From the NCBI GenBank assembly GCA_965205045.1, contig OZ242031.1, positions 4,216,001-4,280,000 on the forward strand: a stretch of 64,000 nucleotides of DNA, in the 5' to 3' direction. Below are positions 51,334 through 59,389 of the stretch, piece by piece; position 1 is the first letter of the stretch, and each line of letters opens with the position of its first letter. The notes under the pieces were generated by a model. The model saw only the letters and a program-made list of their open reading frames with translations. It was not told where the DNA came from and made no database searches. The DNA is from UBA6522 sp965205045 (lineage in GTDB: Bacteria; Pseudomonadota; Gammaproteobacteria; Steroidobacterales; Rariloculaceae). The translations under genes and the position numbers were made by a program.

Positions 51334-51900
51334 ATGAAAGCCGTAAGTGTTCGCGAACTGAAGAATAATCCCTCGGCGGCGTTGCGCGCGGCGCGCGAGC
51401 AACCCGTCATGGTACTCAATCGGCACGAACCGGAAGCGTTGCTGATCCACCTCCGCGACGACTCGGTACTCAGCGAGTCCGGCGTCCGGCAAGCCATCGC
51501 CACGGGCCTGTTTCGGGAACGCAGCCTTTCCCAGGGTCTCGCGGCGAAGTACGCCGGTCTTGGCGTAGCCGAGTTCATAGAGCATGTGTCGAGGCTCGGA
51601 ATTCCCGTGATTGCGGGAACGGTGGAGGGAGTGGTGACGGAGTTTCTGCTCCGTCGCCCGCATCTCGCGCTGCTGATCGATGTCCGCAACGACGCCGGGG
51701 AAACCGAGCAGTGGACCGTGGAGTGGGGCAGCCTGAGGCGGTTGCAGGAAGCGGGCTACGACGGGAATGCGTTCCAACCCGGCGACCGGGTCGTCGTCAC
51801 GGGTCAGCCCGCATGGACACCAGGAAGGAAGTCGGTGCGGATGCGCTCGCTCTCCCGACCGGCGGATGGCTTCACGTTGAGCGAGCGGCAACGTCGCTGA
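51334..51900 (+). CDS. Chimera: Phd/UPF0175-type antitoxin front with DUF6152-type tail
   Basis: A 188-residue open frame. Residues 1-90 are an antitoxin: MKAVSVRELKNNPSAALRAA, VMVLNRHEPEALLIHL (Phd/YefM-like), then RQAIATGLFRERSLSQGLAA and FIEHVSRLGIPVI (UPF0175-like). From about residue 93 the sequence switches to GTVEGVVTEFLLRRPHLALL, WTVEWGS and FQPGDRVVVTGQPA, which belongs to DUF6152-type secreted proteins. No known family combines these, and the second half lacks the signal peptide it needs. I read it as an in-frame deletion join. It may still produce a protein; the toxin partner is absent. Confidence 0.7.
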   Translation: MKAVSVRELKNNPSAALRAAREQPVMVLNRHEPEALLIHLRDDSVLSESGVRQAIATGLFRERSLSQGLAAKYAGLGVAEFIEHVSRLGIPVIAGTVEGVVTEFLLRRPHLALLIDVRNDAGETEQWTVEWGSLRRLQEAGYDGNAFQPGDRVVVTGQPAWTPGRKSVRMRSLSRPADGFTLSERQRR

Positions 51901-51924
51901 ACAAGTCCGGGCAGCGCGGCCTCG

Positions 51925-52341
51925 TCAGAGTCGGGGCGGCAACGGGACCTCGCTCAGGGTATCGAGCACGCCATCGATGCACTGGGCGCGGGCTCCTTCC
52001 TTGAGCTGCTCCGTCAAGTCGTTGACTCTGTCTTCGCCGTAAATGGCGAGCTGCACGGCCAGGACAATCGCCTGAATATACGCCCGCTCCAGAAACCTCG
52101 CTTCGTAAGAGTAGAGGCTCGTGTCGACGAGGCGCCGGCCCCGCTCGGCGTAGGCGTCCAGATCGGCCAATCCCGTTTCGATGTCGGGAGCGGCTGCCCG
52201 CGCCCACTGAAAGAGCAGGTCCCACTTCTCGATGACCGCGTCGCAGTAGTCGTCCGCGACGGCAGCGTCCGCGGGCTGCGGCTGCTGCGCAGGTACGGAC
52301 AGCGTCCACAGAAGGCTCATTAGCAGGATCCCGTGCCTCAT
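51925..52341 (-). CDS. Small secreted protein, unknown function
   Basis: A 138-residue protein with a signal peptide (MRHGILLMSLLWTLSVPAQQ). The mature part is helical and acidic, with two cysteines (DDYCDAVIEKWD, ARAQCIDGVLD) likely to form a disulfide. AAGGGATAG precedes the ATG at 52341; the frame upstream is non-family sequence. I do not recognise it. It converges with the chimeric antitoxin gene. The 236 bases between its start and miaE hold no evident gene. Confidence 0.7.
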   Translation of the reverse strand: MRHGILLMSLLWTLSVPAQQPQPADAAVADDYCDAVIEKWDLLFQWARAAAPDIETGLADLDAYAERGRRLVDTSLYSYEARFLERAYIQAIVLAVQLAIYGEDRVNDLTEQLKEGARAQCIDGVLDTLSEVPLPPRL

Positions 52342-52577
52342 GACTATCCCTTGAATGTCGGTAGGTGACGAGTTTACCCCTAAGCGTGCCACACCGGCGC
52401 ATCGCGCCGCCCCGCAGTCGCGGAAGGAACAATGCGCGGACACAAAATCAATGAGTTACGCATGTTCCATACAAGGAAACTCGTTCTGCAACGTCGCCTT
52501 CGAACACGCTGCGGCCCATGGCCTGCTTCGAATTGAGCAGGCAGTGCGCCAGGGGGGCCGCAGGCCCGCAGGGCCGG

Positions 52578-53204
52578 TCAAGTCGGGACGCCGCTGTGGA
52601 AGCGTAGCTGGGAATCGGGCTCGAGCATGAGCGCCTGCTCCGATTCCAGGAACTCGTCGATCCGCTCGGCCACGGATTCCCCGGCCTCGTCTTCGGCGAG
52701 CGCCAGGTAGTCGGTAAAGTGCCTGGCCTCCGACTTCACCAGGGAGCGGTAGAAGTCGGCGAGTACGGGGTCTACAGGCCGCAGCGCCTCCACCAGGCGA
52801 TCGAAACGCTCGCATGAGCGGGCTTCGATGATCGCGCCGACGATCAGCGTGTCCACCAGTCTTTCAGGCTCGCGGCTGCGGACTTGGCTGTGCAGCGCCG
52901 CGGCGTACCGGGAGGCCGAAATCGGTTGATACTCGACGCCGCGCCTTTCCATCAGCGCCAGCACCTGTTCGAAGTGCCGCAACTCCTCTCTGGCCAGCCG
53001 GGACATCTTGTTCAGCAGCCGCAGTCCCTTCGACCCGGTCCGCCCGGCATAGCGCCGGATCAGGCTCTGCGCCTGCTGGGCCGCCTTGAGTTCCAGGGAG
53101 GCATGATCCTGCAACAGGGTCGGAATGTCGGCAACCGCCCGGGCAACCCAGCGGTCCGGCGTTCGGCACCTCAGGAAACCGAGAATGGGAGCGATCATGG
53201 ACAT
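52578..53204 (-). CDS. miaE: tRNA-(ms2io6A37) hydroxylase MiaE
   Basis: A 208-residue non-heme di-iron enzyme that hydroxylates the isopentenyl group of ms2i6A37 in tRNA. The ferritin-like four-helix bundle shows the ligand pattern: LLQDHASLELKAA, REELRHFEQVL (E-x-x-H), VGAIIEARSCERF and KSEARHF (E-x-x-H). Length fits the family. It needs MiaA/MiaB products, which are not in the window. Stands alone; the 413 bases upstream lack a gene. Confidence 0.93.
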   Translation of the reverse strand: MSMIAPILGFLRCRTPDRWVARAVADIPTLLQDHASLELKAAQQAQSLIRRYAGRTGSKGLRLLNKMSRLAREELRHFEQVLALMERRGVEYQPISASRYAAALHSQVRSREPERLVDTLIVGAIIEARSCERFDRLVEALRPVDPVLADFYRSLVKSEARHFTDYLALAEDEAGESVAERIDEFLESEQALMLEPDSQLRFHSGVPT

Positions 53205-53617
53205 GGGTGCTTTTCATTCTACTACGCGCACGTGAACGACTTGCCCTGCGAATCGCCCCGTGGATCCGGGGAGCAGCCGCACCGAGCGACGTTGCGACGC
53301 CGGCGGGTCGTGAGGGCAAGATCGAGGCGGCTTCCGTTTGCCTGGCCAGTTATGGCGGGTCAGTCTCTCGGGGAGAATCGGCCAGGGCCGGCGCCGGTCC
53401 GGCGGGCGCCCCGTTCGACCTCTTGCCGGCTGAAAGCTGGTGCACTGACGGTTCATGTGTGCCTAGCGCGGCCAAGTTCAGGCGTGCAAAAGCCAACCTT
53501 CCAGTTGTCAAGTTCCCCGGCTGGACACCGTTTGCCGGACGTTGTCCATGGTGCCCGGACGTTAAGGGAAGCGGTTGGGCGAACTCGGATGCCAGGTCCC
53601 ATCTGAGACCGAAAGAT
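53205..53617. other. Intergenic region without a recognised gene
   Basis: 413 bases between the end of the small heat-shock gene and the start of miaE. Long open frames on the plus strand exist but have no recognisable domain and fit the high-GC background. The miaE promoter should lie at the left end. I see no repeat or RNA gene. Confidence 0.5.
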
Positions 53618-54190
53618 TCAATGGTGCAGAAACCGCCTGACAGCGCGGACAAGGGAGCGGACCGGGCGCCCGTTCGGGTACGGCCCATCCGCAGGTGGCG
53701 GAAGAAGCCAGAACTTGAACTGTGAGTCCGGCGGCCGTGTGAAGTCTTCGGCCCGGACCGCGGTCTTCCTGGAAAAGACAATCCTCAGGACACCCTTGTC
53801 GAGACGGGCCGAAACCCTGTCCGTGTCGATCTCCGGCGGCAACCCGATGCAACGCCGAAAGGCACCGTACCCGCGCTCCCGGCAATGGTGCCGCTTGTGC
53901 ACGTCCCGTTGCCCGGTGTCGGAGCGTTTCTCGCCCTTGACGATGAGCACGCCGTCGTTGAGCGTGATTTGGATGTCCTTTTCTTGCAGACCCGGCAACT
54001 CCGCGGTCACCTCGAACCGCCCGCCGGTTTCGCTCACGTCCACGTCCGGCGAAAAGCGCCCGTCGCGACGGACCGGGTTGAGGTGGTGCACGCGTGCGCC
54101 CATGACGTCCGGGAACATCGGATCGTCCGTCAACTCGCGCCTCGTCCGCGGGCGGTCCTTGCGCACTGCAGCCAATTCATGCATCGACAT
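53618..54190 (-). CDS. Small heat-shock protein (Hsp20/alpha-crystallin)
   Basis: A 190-residue Hsp20 chaperone that holds unfolding proteins. The alpha-crystallin domain spans about residues 45-135 (FSPDVDVSETGGRFEVTAEL, PGLQEKDIQITLNDGVLIVKG, then RCIGLPPEIDTDRVSARLDK and GVLRIVFSRK). An N-terminal arm with many Arg residues precedes it. The C-terminal tail after RKTAVRAEDF is longer than usual and Pro/Arg rich. No clear heat-shock sigma promoter was seen upstream. Neighbour of fixJ, same strand, 204 bases apart. Confidence 0.92.
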   Translation of the reverse strand: MSMHELAAVRKDRPRTRRELTDDPMFPDVMGARVHHLNPVRRDGRFSPDVDVSETGGRFEVTAELPGLQEKDIQITLNDGVLIVKGEKRSDTGQRDVHKRHHCRERGYGAFRRCIGLPPEIDTDRVSARLDKGVLRIVFSRKTAVRAEDFTRPPDSQFKFWLLPPPADGPYPNGRPVRSLVRAVRRFLHH

Positions 54191-54394
54191 TGCCAGTCCT
54201 CCTCAGGTCCCGCCCTTCATGGCCCTGCCCGGCGCGTTTCGTTCGGGCAACCGCAGTGGGCATCGAACCAAAAGTTTCTCGTGCCTGCGACGTGACCCAC
54301 TATTCGCCCCGAGGATGAAAAGCGCAATTCGGACTTGTACTTAAGTAGAAACGCGTATCCATCGGTGCCCGCTTCCACTCCAGGAGTCGCCTCG

Positions 54395-55015
54395 CTAGCC
54401 TTCCCCCGGACCGAACCCGGCAGTGATCGACATTCGCACCAGATGAGACAGGCTTTGCGCGCCCATTTTCGTCATGACGTTCTTTCGATAGACTTCGATC
54501 GTGCGGTGGCTGATGCCCATGTGATGGGCCGCCACCTTGTTGGACTTGCCGATGACCAACTGCCCGAGGACATCCCGCTCGCGGGCCGTCAGGCGATCCA
54601 TCCGCGCCGCGATCTCGTGTTTTTCCTCCTCCTCGCGGCGGACGTTTCTGCCGGCATCGATGGCTCGCGCAACGCTTCCGAGCAGGCGGTCCCGGCCGAC
54701 CGGTTTCTCGATGAAATCGATCGCGCCGGCGTGCATCGCCCGCACCGCCATCGTCACGTCGCCGTGCCCGGTGACGAAGACGATGGGAAGCAACGCGCCG
54801 CAATCGTTCAGGCGCCGCTGAACCTCCAGACCGTCCATCCCGGGCATCTTGATATCGAGCACCGCGCAGCTGCCCGAGGGCGGCCCCAACGAAGCGAGAA
54901 AATCGGTTCCGGATGCGAACGCCTCGGTTCGATAGCCGGCCGTCTCGAGCAGTGCCTGGAGCGCCTCGCGCGCGGCCTCGTCATCCTCGACAACGTAGAT
55001 CAGCTCGCGTGGCAT
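54395..55015 (-). CDS. fixJ: FixJ-type response regulator
   Basis: A 206-residue regulator. The receiver domain has acidic pocket EDDE, phospho-acceptor Asp54 (AVLDIKMPGMDG) and FIEKPV near residue 104. The LuxR/FixJ-type helix-turn-helix output follows (LTARERDVLGQLVIGKSNKV, HRTIEVYRKNVMTKM). Phosphorylated by the sensor at 55000, it should activate target promoters under the signal sensed. The ATG at 55015 overlaps the sensor's last codons by 16 bases. Family length is about 205. Confidence 0.92.
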   Translation of the reverse strand: MPRELIYVVEDDEAAREALQALLETAGYRTEAFASGTDFLASLGPPSGSCAVLDIKMPGMDGLEVQRRLNDCGALLPIVFVTGHGDVTMAVRAMHAGAIDFIEKPVGRDRLLGSVARAIDAGRNVRREEEEKHEIAARMDRLTARERDVLGQLVIGKSNKVAAHHMGISHRTIEVYRKNVMTKMGAQSLSHLVRMSITAGFGPGEG

Positions 55016-56160
55016 TGCCGGTCCTCCGTCTTGTCGAATACGGGCAGGGTCACGCGAAACGTGGTGCCCTTCCCCGCCTCGGTGTGAAAGGCGATCTCGC
55101 CGCCGTGCGACTCGACGATCGTGCGGCAGATGCTCAGCCCGATGCCCGTGCCGCCGGGTTTGGTGGAAACGAAGGGCTCGAACGGCCTTTCCCTTACGCT
55201 GGCGGGAAGCCCGGGTCCGGTATCGCTGACGGTGATCTCGATGCTGTCTCCGAGGCACGCCGTGGCAATGAGGATCCGGCGCGTCCGGCAATCGGCCAGC
55301 GACTGGATGCTGTTGAGTACCAGGTTCAATACCGTCTGCTGGATTTGAATGCTGTCCACGAACACCGGGGGCAGGTCCGGCGAGAGCTCCAGTCCCACGT
55401 CGATGTTCTCGGTCCTCGTCCCCAGCGTTGCCAGGGCGCAGATTTCCTCGATCAGAACATTGATGTCCTCGACGGAACGATCCGTGTCGCTCTTGCGCGT
55501 AAGCTCGCGCAACCGGCGGATGACGTCACCGGCGCGATGGGTCTGAGCCACGGCCTTGTCCATGTACTCCCGCAGCTGCTCGGGCACCGCAACGCCGCTA
55601 CGATCGAGCAACACCGTACTGGCTTCCACAAACCCGGCGATGGCCGACAGCGGCTGATTGATCTCGTGCGCCAGCGCCGTGCCCATGGTGCCGAGCGCGC
55701 TGGCGCGCGAAACGCGTATCAGGTCGGTCTGCAATTCCTCGATGCGAGCCCGCGCGCGCTGTCTTTCGCTGAGGTCGTGGATCGTCCCGACGAACAACGG
55801 GCCATCGCGCGCGCGGCTGAGTTCGCCGATCGACAGACGCATGGGAAACGTGGAACCGTCCTTGCGGCATCCGGTAACGTCGCGGCCGATGCCGATGATC
55901 TTGGGAACGCCGGACTTCAAATAGTTCCGCAGGTAGCCGTCATGGTTTTCCCGATCCGGAGACGGCATCAGCCGATTGACGTTGCGGCCCAGCACTTCAC
56001 CGGCGGCATAGCCGAACAGGCGTTCGCAGGCGGCACTGTACAACACGATGCGCCCGACATGGTCGATCACGATCATGCCGTCCACCGCGGTGTCGATGGC
56101 CGTGCGAAGTTCGCTCTCGGTGAGTGCGCGGTCGGGGCGCGTTCGGGCCGATATGGACAT
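55000..56160 (-). CDS. fixL: FixL-type PAS sensor histidine kinase, probable oxygen sensor
   Basis: A 386-residue soluble kinase. A PAS domain (residues 15-130) contains ENHDGYLRNYLKSGVPKIIG followed by IGRDVTG. His73 and Arg93 match the heme ligand and oxygen-contacting Arg of FixL. The kinase core has the H-box ALAHEINQPLSAI (His165), N-box QTVLNLVLNSIQSL and G-box DTGPGLP with GGTGIGLSIC. There are no membrane helices. Heme binding and hence oxygen sensing are inferred from those residues; non-heme relatives in other two-component systems are the alternative. The partner FixJ gene overlaps. Confidence 0.88.
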   Translation of the reverse strand: MSISARTRPDRALTESELRTAIDTAVDGMIVIDHVGRIVLYSAACERLFGYAAGEVLGRNVNRLMPSPDRENHDGYLRNYLKSGVPKIIGIGRDVTGCRKDGSTFPMRLSIGELSRARDGPLFVGTIHDLSERQRARARIEELQTDLIRVSRASALGTMGTALAHEINQPLSAIAGFVEASTVLLDRSGVAVPEQLREYMDKAVAQTHRAGDVIRRLRELTRKSDTDRSVEDINVLIEEICALATLGTRTENIDVGLELSPDLPPVFVDSIQIQQTVLNLVLNSIQSLADCRTRRILIATACLGDSIEITVSDTGPGLPASVRERPFEPFVSTKPGGTGIGLSICRTIVESHGGEIAFHTEAGKGTTFRVTLPVFDKTEDRQCHAS

Positions 56161-56340
56161 GATGAGAAATCGAATTCAAGTCTTGCGGTGCCGGTTGCCG
56201 ATACCTTTCGGACCCGTCGGGCATGGAATGAAGAGAGTATCCGGCTTTCCCGGTTCCGTTCAAGCCACCGCGTACCGACCGTGCGGCTCCCGAGCGGGCC
56301 CTTGCGCTCCGATCTTCCATGACGCGATTGCGCCAAGAAG

Positions 56341-57621
56341 CTACGGCATCGTGAGCGCGAACAGCCCCTGCTGGATATCGCTGACGAGGATCGTGCCCGA
56401 GGGCAGGTACGGGTACACGCTCCAGGCGCCGCCGTCGGTACCCGGTTCGTCGCCTTGGGGAGCCGTATCGAAATAGGCAATTTCCGCAAGCTCCCGGTTG
56501 GCCAGGTCGCCGAACCGCAGCACCCTCAGTCCGGTCGTGTAGTTGGCCTCGAACACGAGATCGCCCCGCACGTAGAGATTGTGATCCGTGGCGCGCGTGC
56601 CCAGATCGTGGGCGTACAGGTACACCGGTGCGTCCAGGTCCGAGACGTCGAACACGTGCGTTCGGGTGGACAGATTCAGGTCGATCTCGTCCAGTTCGTC
56701 GCCGAGCAGGAAAAACCGGTGATCCTCCGTCAGCCACCCCTGGTGCACGTAGGCGAACTGCGGATACGTCGATGAGGACAGCGTCAGCGGGGCGGACTTC
56801 TCCGTCACGTCCACGACCTCCAAATGATCCACGTTGGAGCTGACGCAGATCTGCCGGCCCCGGTGCGCCGCGTCCGGCCCGCCGTAGACGACGCACTGGG
56901 TGTCGTGGGTGTGGACCGTGTCGTGGCAGCCGGCGAACATCGGGTTGTTGGGCGTTCGGATGTCGATGATGTGAAGACCGCCCCCGCAGGTGTCCGTCGC
57001 CACCGCGTAGGCAAACCCCGTGGCCTCGTCGATCGCAAGATTGTGCGAGTTCTCGAAGTTCACGTAGCGTGCGTCGGTGGTAAACGTCCGGGGTCCTGCC
57101 AGGCCCCGCAGGCGCGTGAGATCGAACACCTGCATGCCGTGCGCGCCGGCGCCGTCGGCCACGATGTAGGCGTGATCCCTGTAGACCTTGATGTCGCGCC
57201 AGATCGAGTCCGTCGTGTGCGTCGGGAGCCGTCCGAGGAAGAGGGGATTCTCGGGTTCGGTGACGTCGACGAAGGCCGTGCCGCCGGTCATGCCCATCAG
57301 CGCGTACTCGCGCCCCGTCTCCGAATCGTGCCAGCCCCAGAGGTCGTTGCCGGCGTTCCCGCCCATGGTCTCGAGCGCCACCCGGCTGGCGAGCGAGACG
57401 CCCGAACAGGCAAAGTCCCCCGCGCGTCCGTCCGTGCAGGCGGCCGGCCCGGTGCTGAGCGGCGGCGGTGGCGGCGAACCCGGGTCCCCCATCGATGGCG
57501 GCGGCGGAACCACGCCCGCAGGCGGCGGGACCGGCGCCGGGCCGCTGGCTCCACTGCTGCATCCGCCGAGCAGCGCGGCGCACACGGCGGCGGCTGCGCC
57601 CGCGCGGGCTGTTCCGGTCAT
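56341..57621 (-). CDS. Choice-of-anchor B / LVIVD-repeat beta-propeller lipoprotein
   Basis: A 426-residue exported protein. The lipobox (ALLGGC) follows a short hydrophobic signal, then a Pro-rich linker (PPPAGVVPPPPS). A propeller of LVIVD-type repeats follows: YALMGMTGGTAFVDVTEPEN, MQVFDLTRL, LHIIDIRTPNNP, DHLEVVDVTEKSAP and THVFDVSDLDAPVYL, with conserved HNL and HTHDTQ segments of the choice-of-anchor B family. The role is unknown; perhaps it binds proteins or metals at the cell surface. The ATG at 57621 is preferred for the lipoprotein signal; the frame extends to 57747 without support. Confidence 0.85.
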   Translation of the reverse strand: MTGTARAGAAAAVCAALLGGCSSGASGPAPVPPPAGVVPPPPSMGDPGSPPPPPLSTGPAACTDGRAGDFACSGVSLASRVALETMGGNAGNDLWGWHDSETGREYALMGMTGGTAFVDVTEPENPLFLGRLPTHTTDSIWRDIKVYRDHAYIVADGAGAHGMQVFDLTRLRGLAGPRTFTTDARYVNFENSHNLAIDEATGFAYAVATDTCGGGLHIIDIRTPNNPMFAGCHDTVHTHDTQCVVYGGPDAAHRGRQICVSSNVDHLEVVDVTEKSAPLTLSSSTYPQFAYVHQGWLTEDHRFFLLGDELDEIDLNLSTRTHVFDVSDLDAPVYLYAHDLGTRATDHNLYVRGDLVFEANYTTGLRVLRFGDLANRELAEIAYFDTAPQGDEPGTDGGAWSVYPYLPSGTILVSDIQQGLFALTMP

Positions 57622-58018
57622 CCTCTCTATCGTCACGATTGGTGCGCTCGCCGTGTGCCGTCCCTCAGGCCAGTGTACCCCGTTCAACGCCGCCTTGGAC
57701 GATCCATCGGCCGAATGGTTCAAGAGCGCGCGATTCGCTCCAGTCATCCGGAACGCACGGGCGGCGATAGATGAATTTCAGCATCGGCAGCGTCTGGTTC
57801 GCCCCCGCCCACGGGGAGACGCTGCGGACCGAGGTCCCGCAAGAGCGGGACGGGCGTGAAGCGGAGTTCGACTGTCCGGAGCTGCACGATCCGGGGACCG
57901 GGAAGGTTATACCGGACAGGGAGCGGTCGGAACAACTGCGAAAAATAAAAAAACCTTTATATATCAGTGGTTTGTTCGCACCTTCAAGGAACAAATGGGA
58001 ACGGGGGATTCTTGAGTA
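57622..58018. other. Intergenic region before the lipoprotein gene, AT-rich in the middle
   Basis: 397 bases without a recognised gene. Bases 57940-57965 are AT-rich, with short A-runs. In many gammaproteobacteria rimP/nusA/infB follow the tRNA-Leu; none is seen here. Confidence 0.5.
57943..57995 (-). terminator. Possible terminator after tRNA-Leu
   Basis: The inverted arms TTTGTTC (57971-57977) and GAACAAA (57989-57995) are followed on the minus strand, about 18 bases on, by a T-rich run (57943-57957). The long gap to the T-run makes it weak, but its position at the end of the secG-tRNA unit fits. Confidence 0.35.
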
Positions 58019-58103
58019 TGGTGCCGATGGCCGGACTCGAACCGGCACGGCTTGCGCCACTGCCCCCTCAAGACAGCGTGTCTACCAGTTCCACCACATC
58101 GGC
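58019..58103 (-). tRNA. tRNA-Leu (anticodon GAG)
   Basis: The minus strand folds as a class II tRNA: acceptor GCCGATG/CATCGGC, anticodon loop TTGAGGG with GAG in the CTGTC/GGCAG stem, long variable arm GGC-GCAA-GCC, T-arm GCCGG-TTCGAGT-CCGGC, and encoded CCA. It follows secG directly, as in other gammaproteobacteria. Confidence 0.95.
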
Positions 58104-58149
58104 ATTGAATTTGAGTCGGTGCAATCCGCGTGTTTGCGACAGCGGGAGC

Positions 58150-58560
58150 CTACGGTTGGGCCGGATCATCGACCGGAGGTTCCTCCAGGCCGGGCAGCGA
58201 CGGCAACTCGGGCAGTTCGGGAAGCTCTGTCGGAACCGCCAGGGGATCGGGCTCGGAGACTTCGGGCTCCGGCAGGGTCCCCATCACGGATTCATCTTCC
58301 AGAATGCTCGTCGGTGCGGAGGGGGTCTGCCCGGCAAGATAGGCCAGTGACAGGCTGGTGACGAAGAACATCGTCGCCAATACGCCGGTCGCCCTGGAGA
58401 AAAAGCTCGCACTGCCGCGAGCGCCGAATACCGTGCCCGAGGCGCCGGCCCCGAAGCCGGTGCCGGCTTCCGCCCCCTTGCCGCGCTGCAGCAGCACGAG
58501 GACGATGATCATCAGCGCCACCAGCAAGTGTATGTAGAGCACTATGGATTGAATCGCCAT
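58150..58560 (-). CDS. secG: Preprotein translocase subunit SecG
   Basis: A 136-residue inner-membrane protein of the SecYEG channel. Two helices (VLYIHLLVALMIIVLVLLQR and TGVLATMFFVTSLSLAYLAG) flank the conserved cytoplasmic segment GKGAEAGTGFGAGASGTVFG. The C-terminal tail is long, acidic and Pro-rich (PELPELPSLPGLEEPP). Next to tpiA and the tRNA-Leu, the usual place. Confidence 0.95.
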   Translation of the reverse strand: MAIQSIVLYIHLLVALMIIVLVLLQRGKGAEAGTGFGAGASGTVFGARGSASFFSRATGVLATMFFVTSLSLAYLAGQTPSAPTSILEDESVMGTLPEPEVSEPDPLAVPTELPELPELPSLPGLEEPPVDDPAQP

Positions 58561-58578
58561 TCGCCGATCTCCGTCCGC

Positions 58579-59343
58579 CTATGCCGCTGCTGCCTCGAAT
58601 ATTGCCAGGAAGTCCTGCGCGTCCAGCGATGCGCCGCCCACCAGGCCGCCGTCGATGTCGTCCATGGCGAGCAGTTCGCGGGCATTGGAACCCTTGACGC
58701 TGCCGCCGTAGAGGATCCTCAATTCGGCGGCGATTATATCATCCTGCCCTGCGATCAATCCGCGAATGAAGCCGTGAACTTGCTGCGCCTGCTGCGGTGT
58801 GGCGGTGTGCCCGGTACCGATGGCCCAGACGGGTTCATAGGCCACGACTGCGTCGGCAAACGCCTTCACCCCCACTGCGGACAGCACGCTTGCCATCTGC
58901 CGTCCCACGACCTCTTCGGTTCGCCCTGCTTGGCGATCTTCCAGTAATTCGCCGACACAGAGGATCGGAGTGAGGCCCTGCGCTTGCGCCGCGCTGAACT
59001 TGGCCGCAACCGTATCGTCGTTCTCACCGAACAGCGCGCGCCGTTCCGAATGGCCCACGATGACGAAGTCACAGCCCAGGTCTTTCAACATCCTTCCCGA
59101 CACTTCGCCCGTATAGGCCCCGGAATCGGCGAACACGGCGAGATTCTGGGCGCCGAGATGGATGGGACCGCAGGAGAGGCAGCGGGCGACTGTCTGCAGA
59201 TAGACGGGCGGCGGGCACAACAGCATGCTCGCCTCGGAGGTGTCGCCGGTCCCGTCCGTCAATGCGGCCGCAAGCGCCTCGCAGGACGCAAGCGAGCCGT
59301 GCATCTTCCAGTTTCCCGCGATGAGCGGGGTTCTTTTCGCCAT
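58579..59343 (-). CDS. tpiA: Triose-phosphate isomerase
   Basis: A 254-residue TIM-barrel enzyme converting dihydroxyacetone phosphate and glyceraldehyde 3-phosphate. The substrate Lys lies in AGNWKMHG, the electrophile His in IVGHSERR, the base Glu in AYEPVWAIGTG, and the phosphate loop in YGGSVKGSN. The ATG at 59343 (MAKRTPLIAGNWKM) fits the family; the open frame above it does not. It lies between glmM and secG, same strand. Confidence 0.97.
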   Translation of the reverse strand: MAKRTPLIAGNWKMHGSLASCEALAAALTDGTGDTSEASMLLCPPPVYLQTVARCLSCGPIHLGAQNLAVFADSGAYTGEVSGRMLKDLGCDFVIVGHSERRALFGENDDTVAAKFSAAQAQGLTPILCVGELLEDRQAGRTEEVVGRQMASVLSAVGVKAFADAVVAYEPVWAIGTGHTATPQQAQQVHGFIRGLIAGQDDIIAAELRILYGGSVKGSNARELLAMDDIDGGLVGGASLDAQDFLAIFEAAAA

Positions 59344-59389
59344 ATCCGTAGTCGCCTGGAGATTGAATGCCGGTCGGCGGGCGCAGAGC

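Noticed and set aside
53207..53725. 172-codon plus-strand frame overlapping the end of the heat-shock gene
   Set aside because: No domain and no ribosome site at a plausible start; composition matches background.
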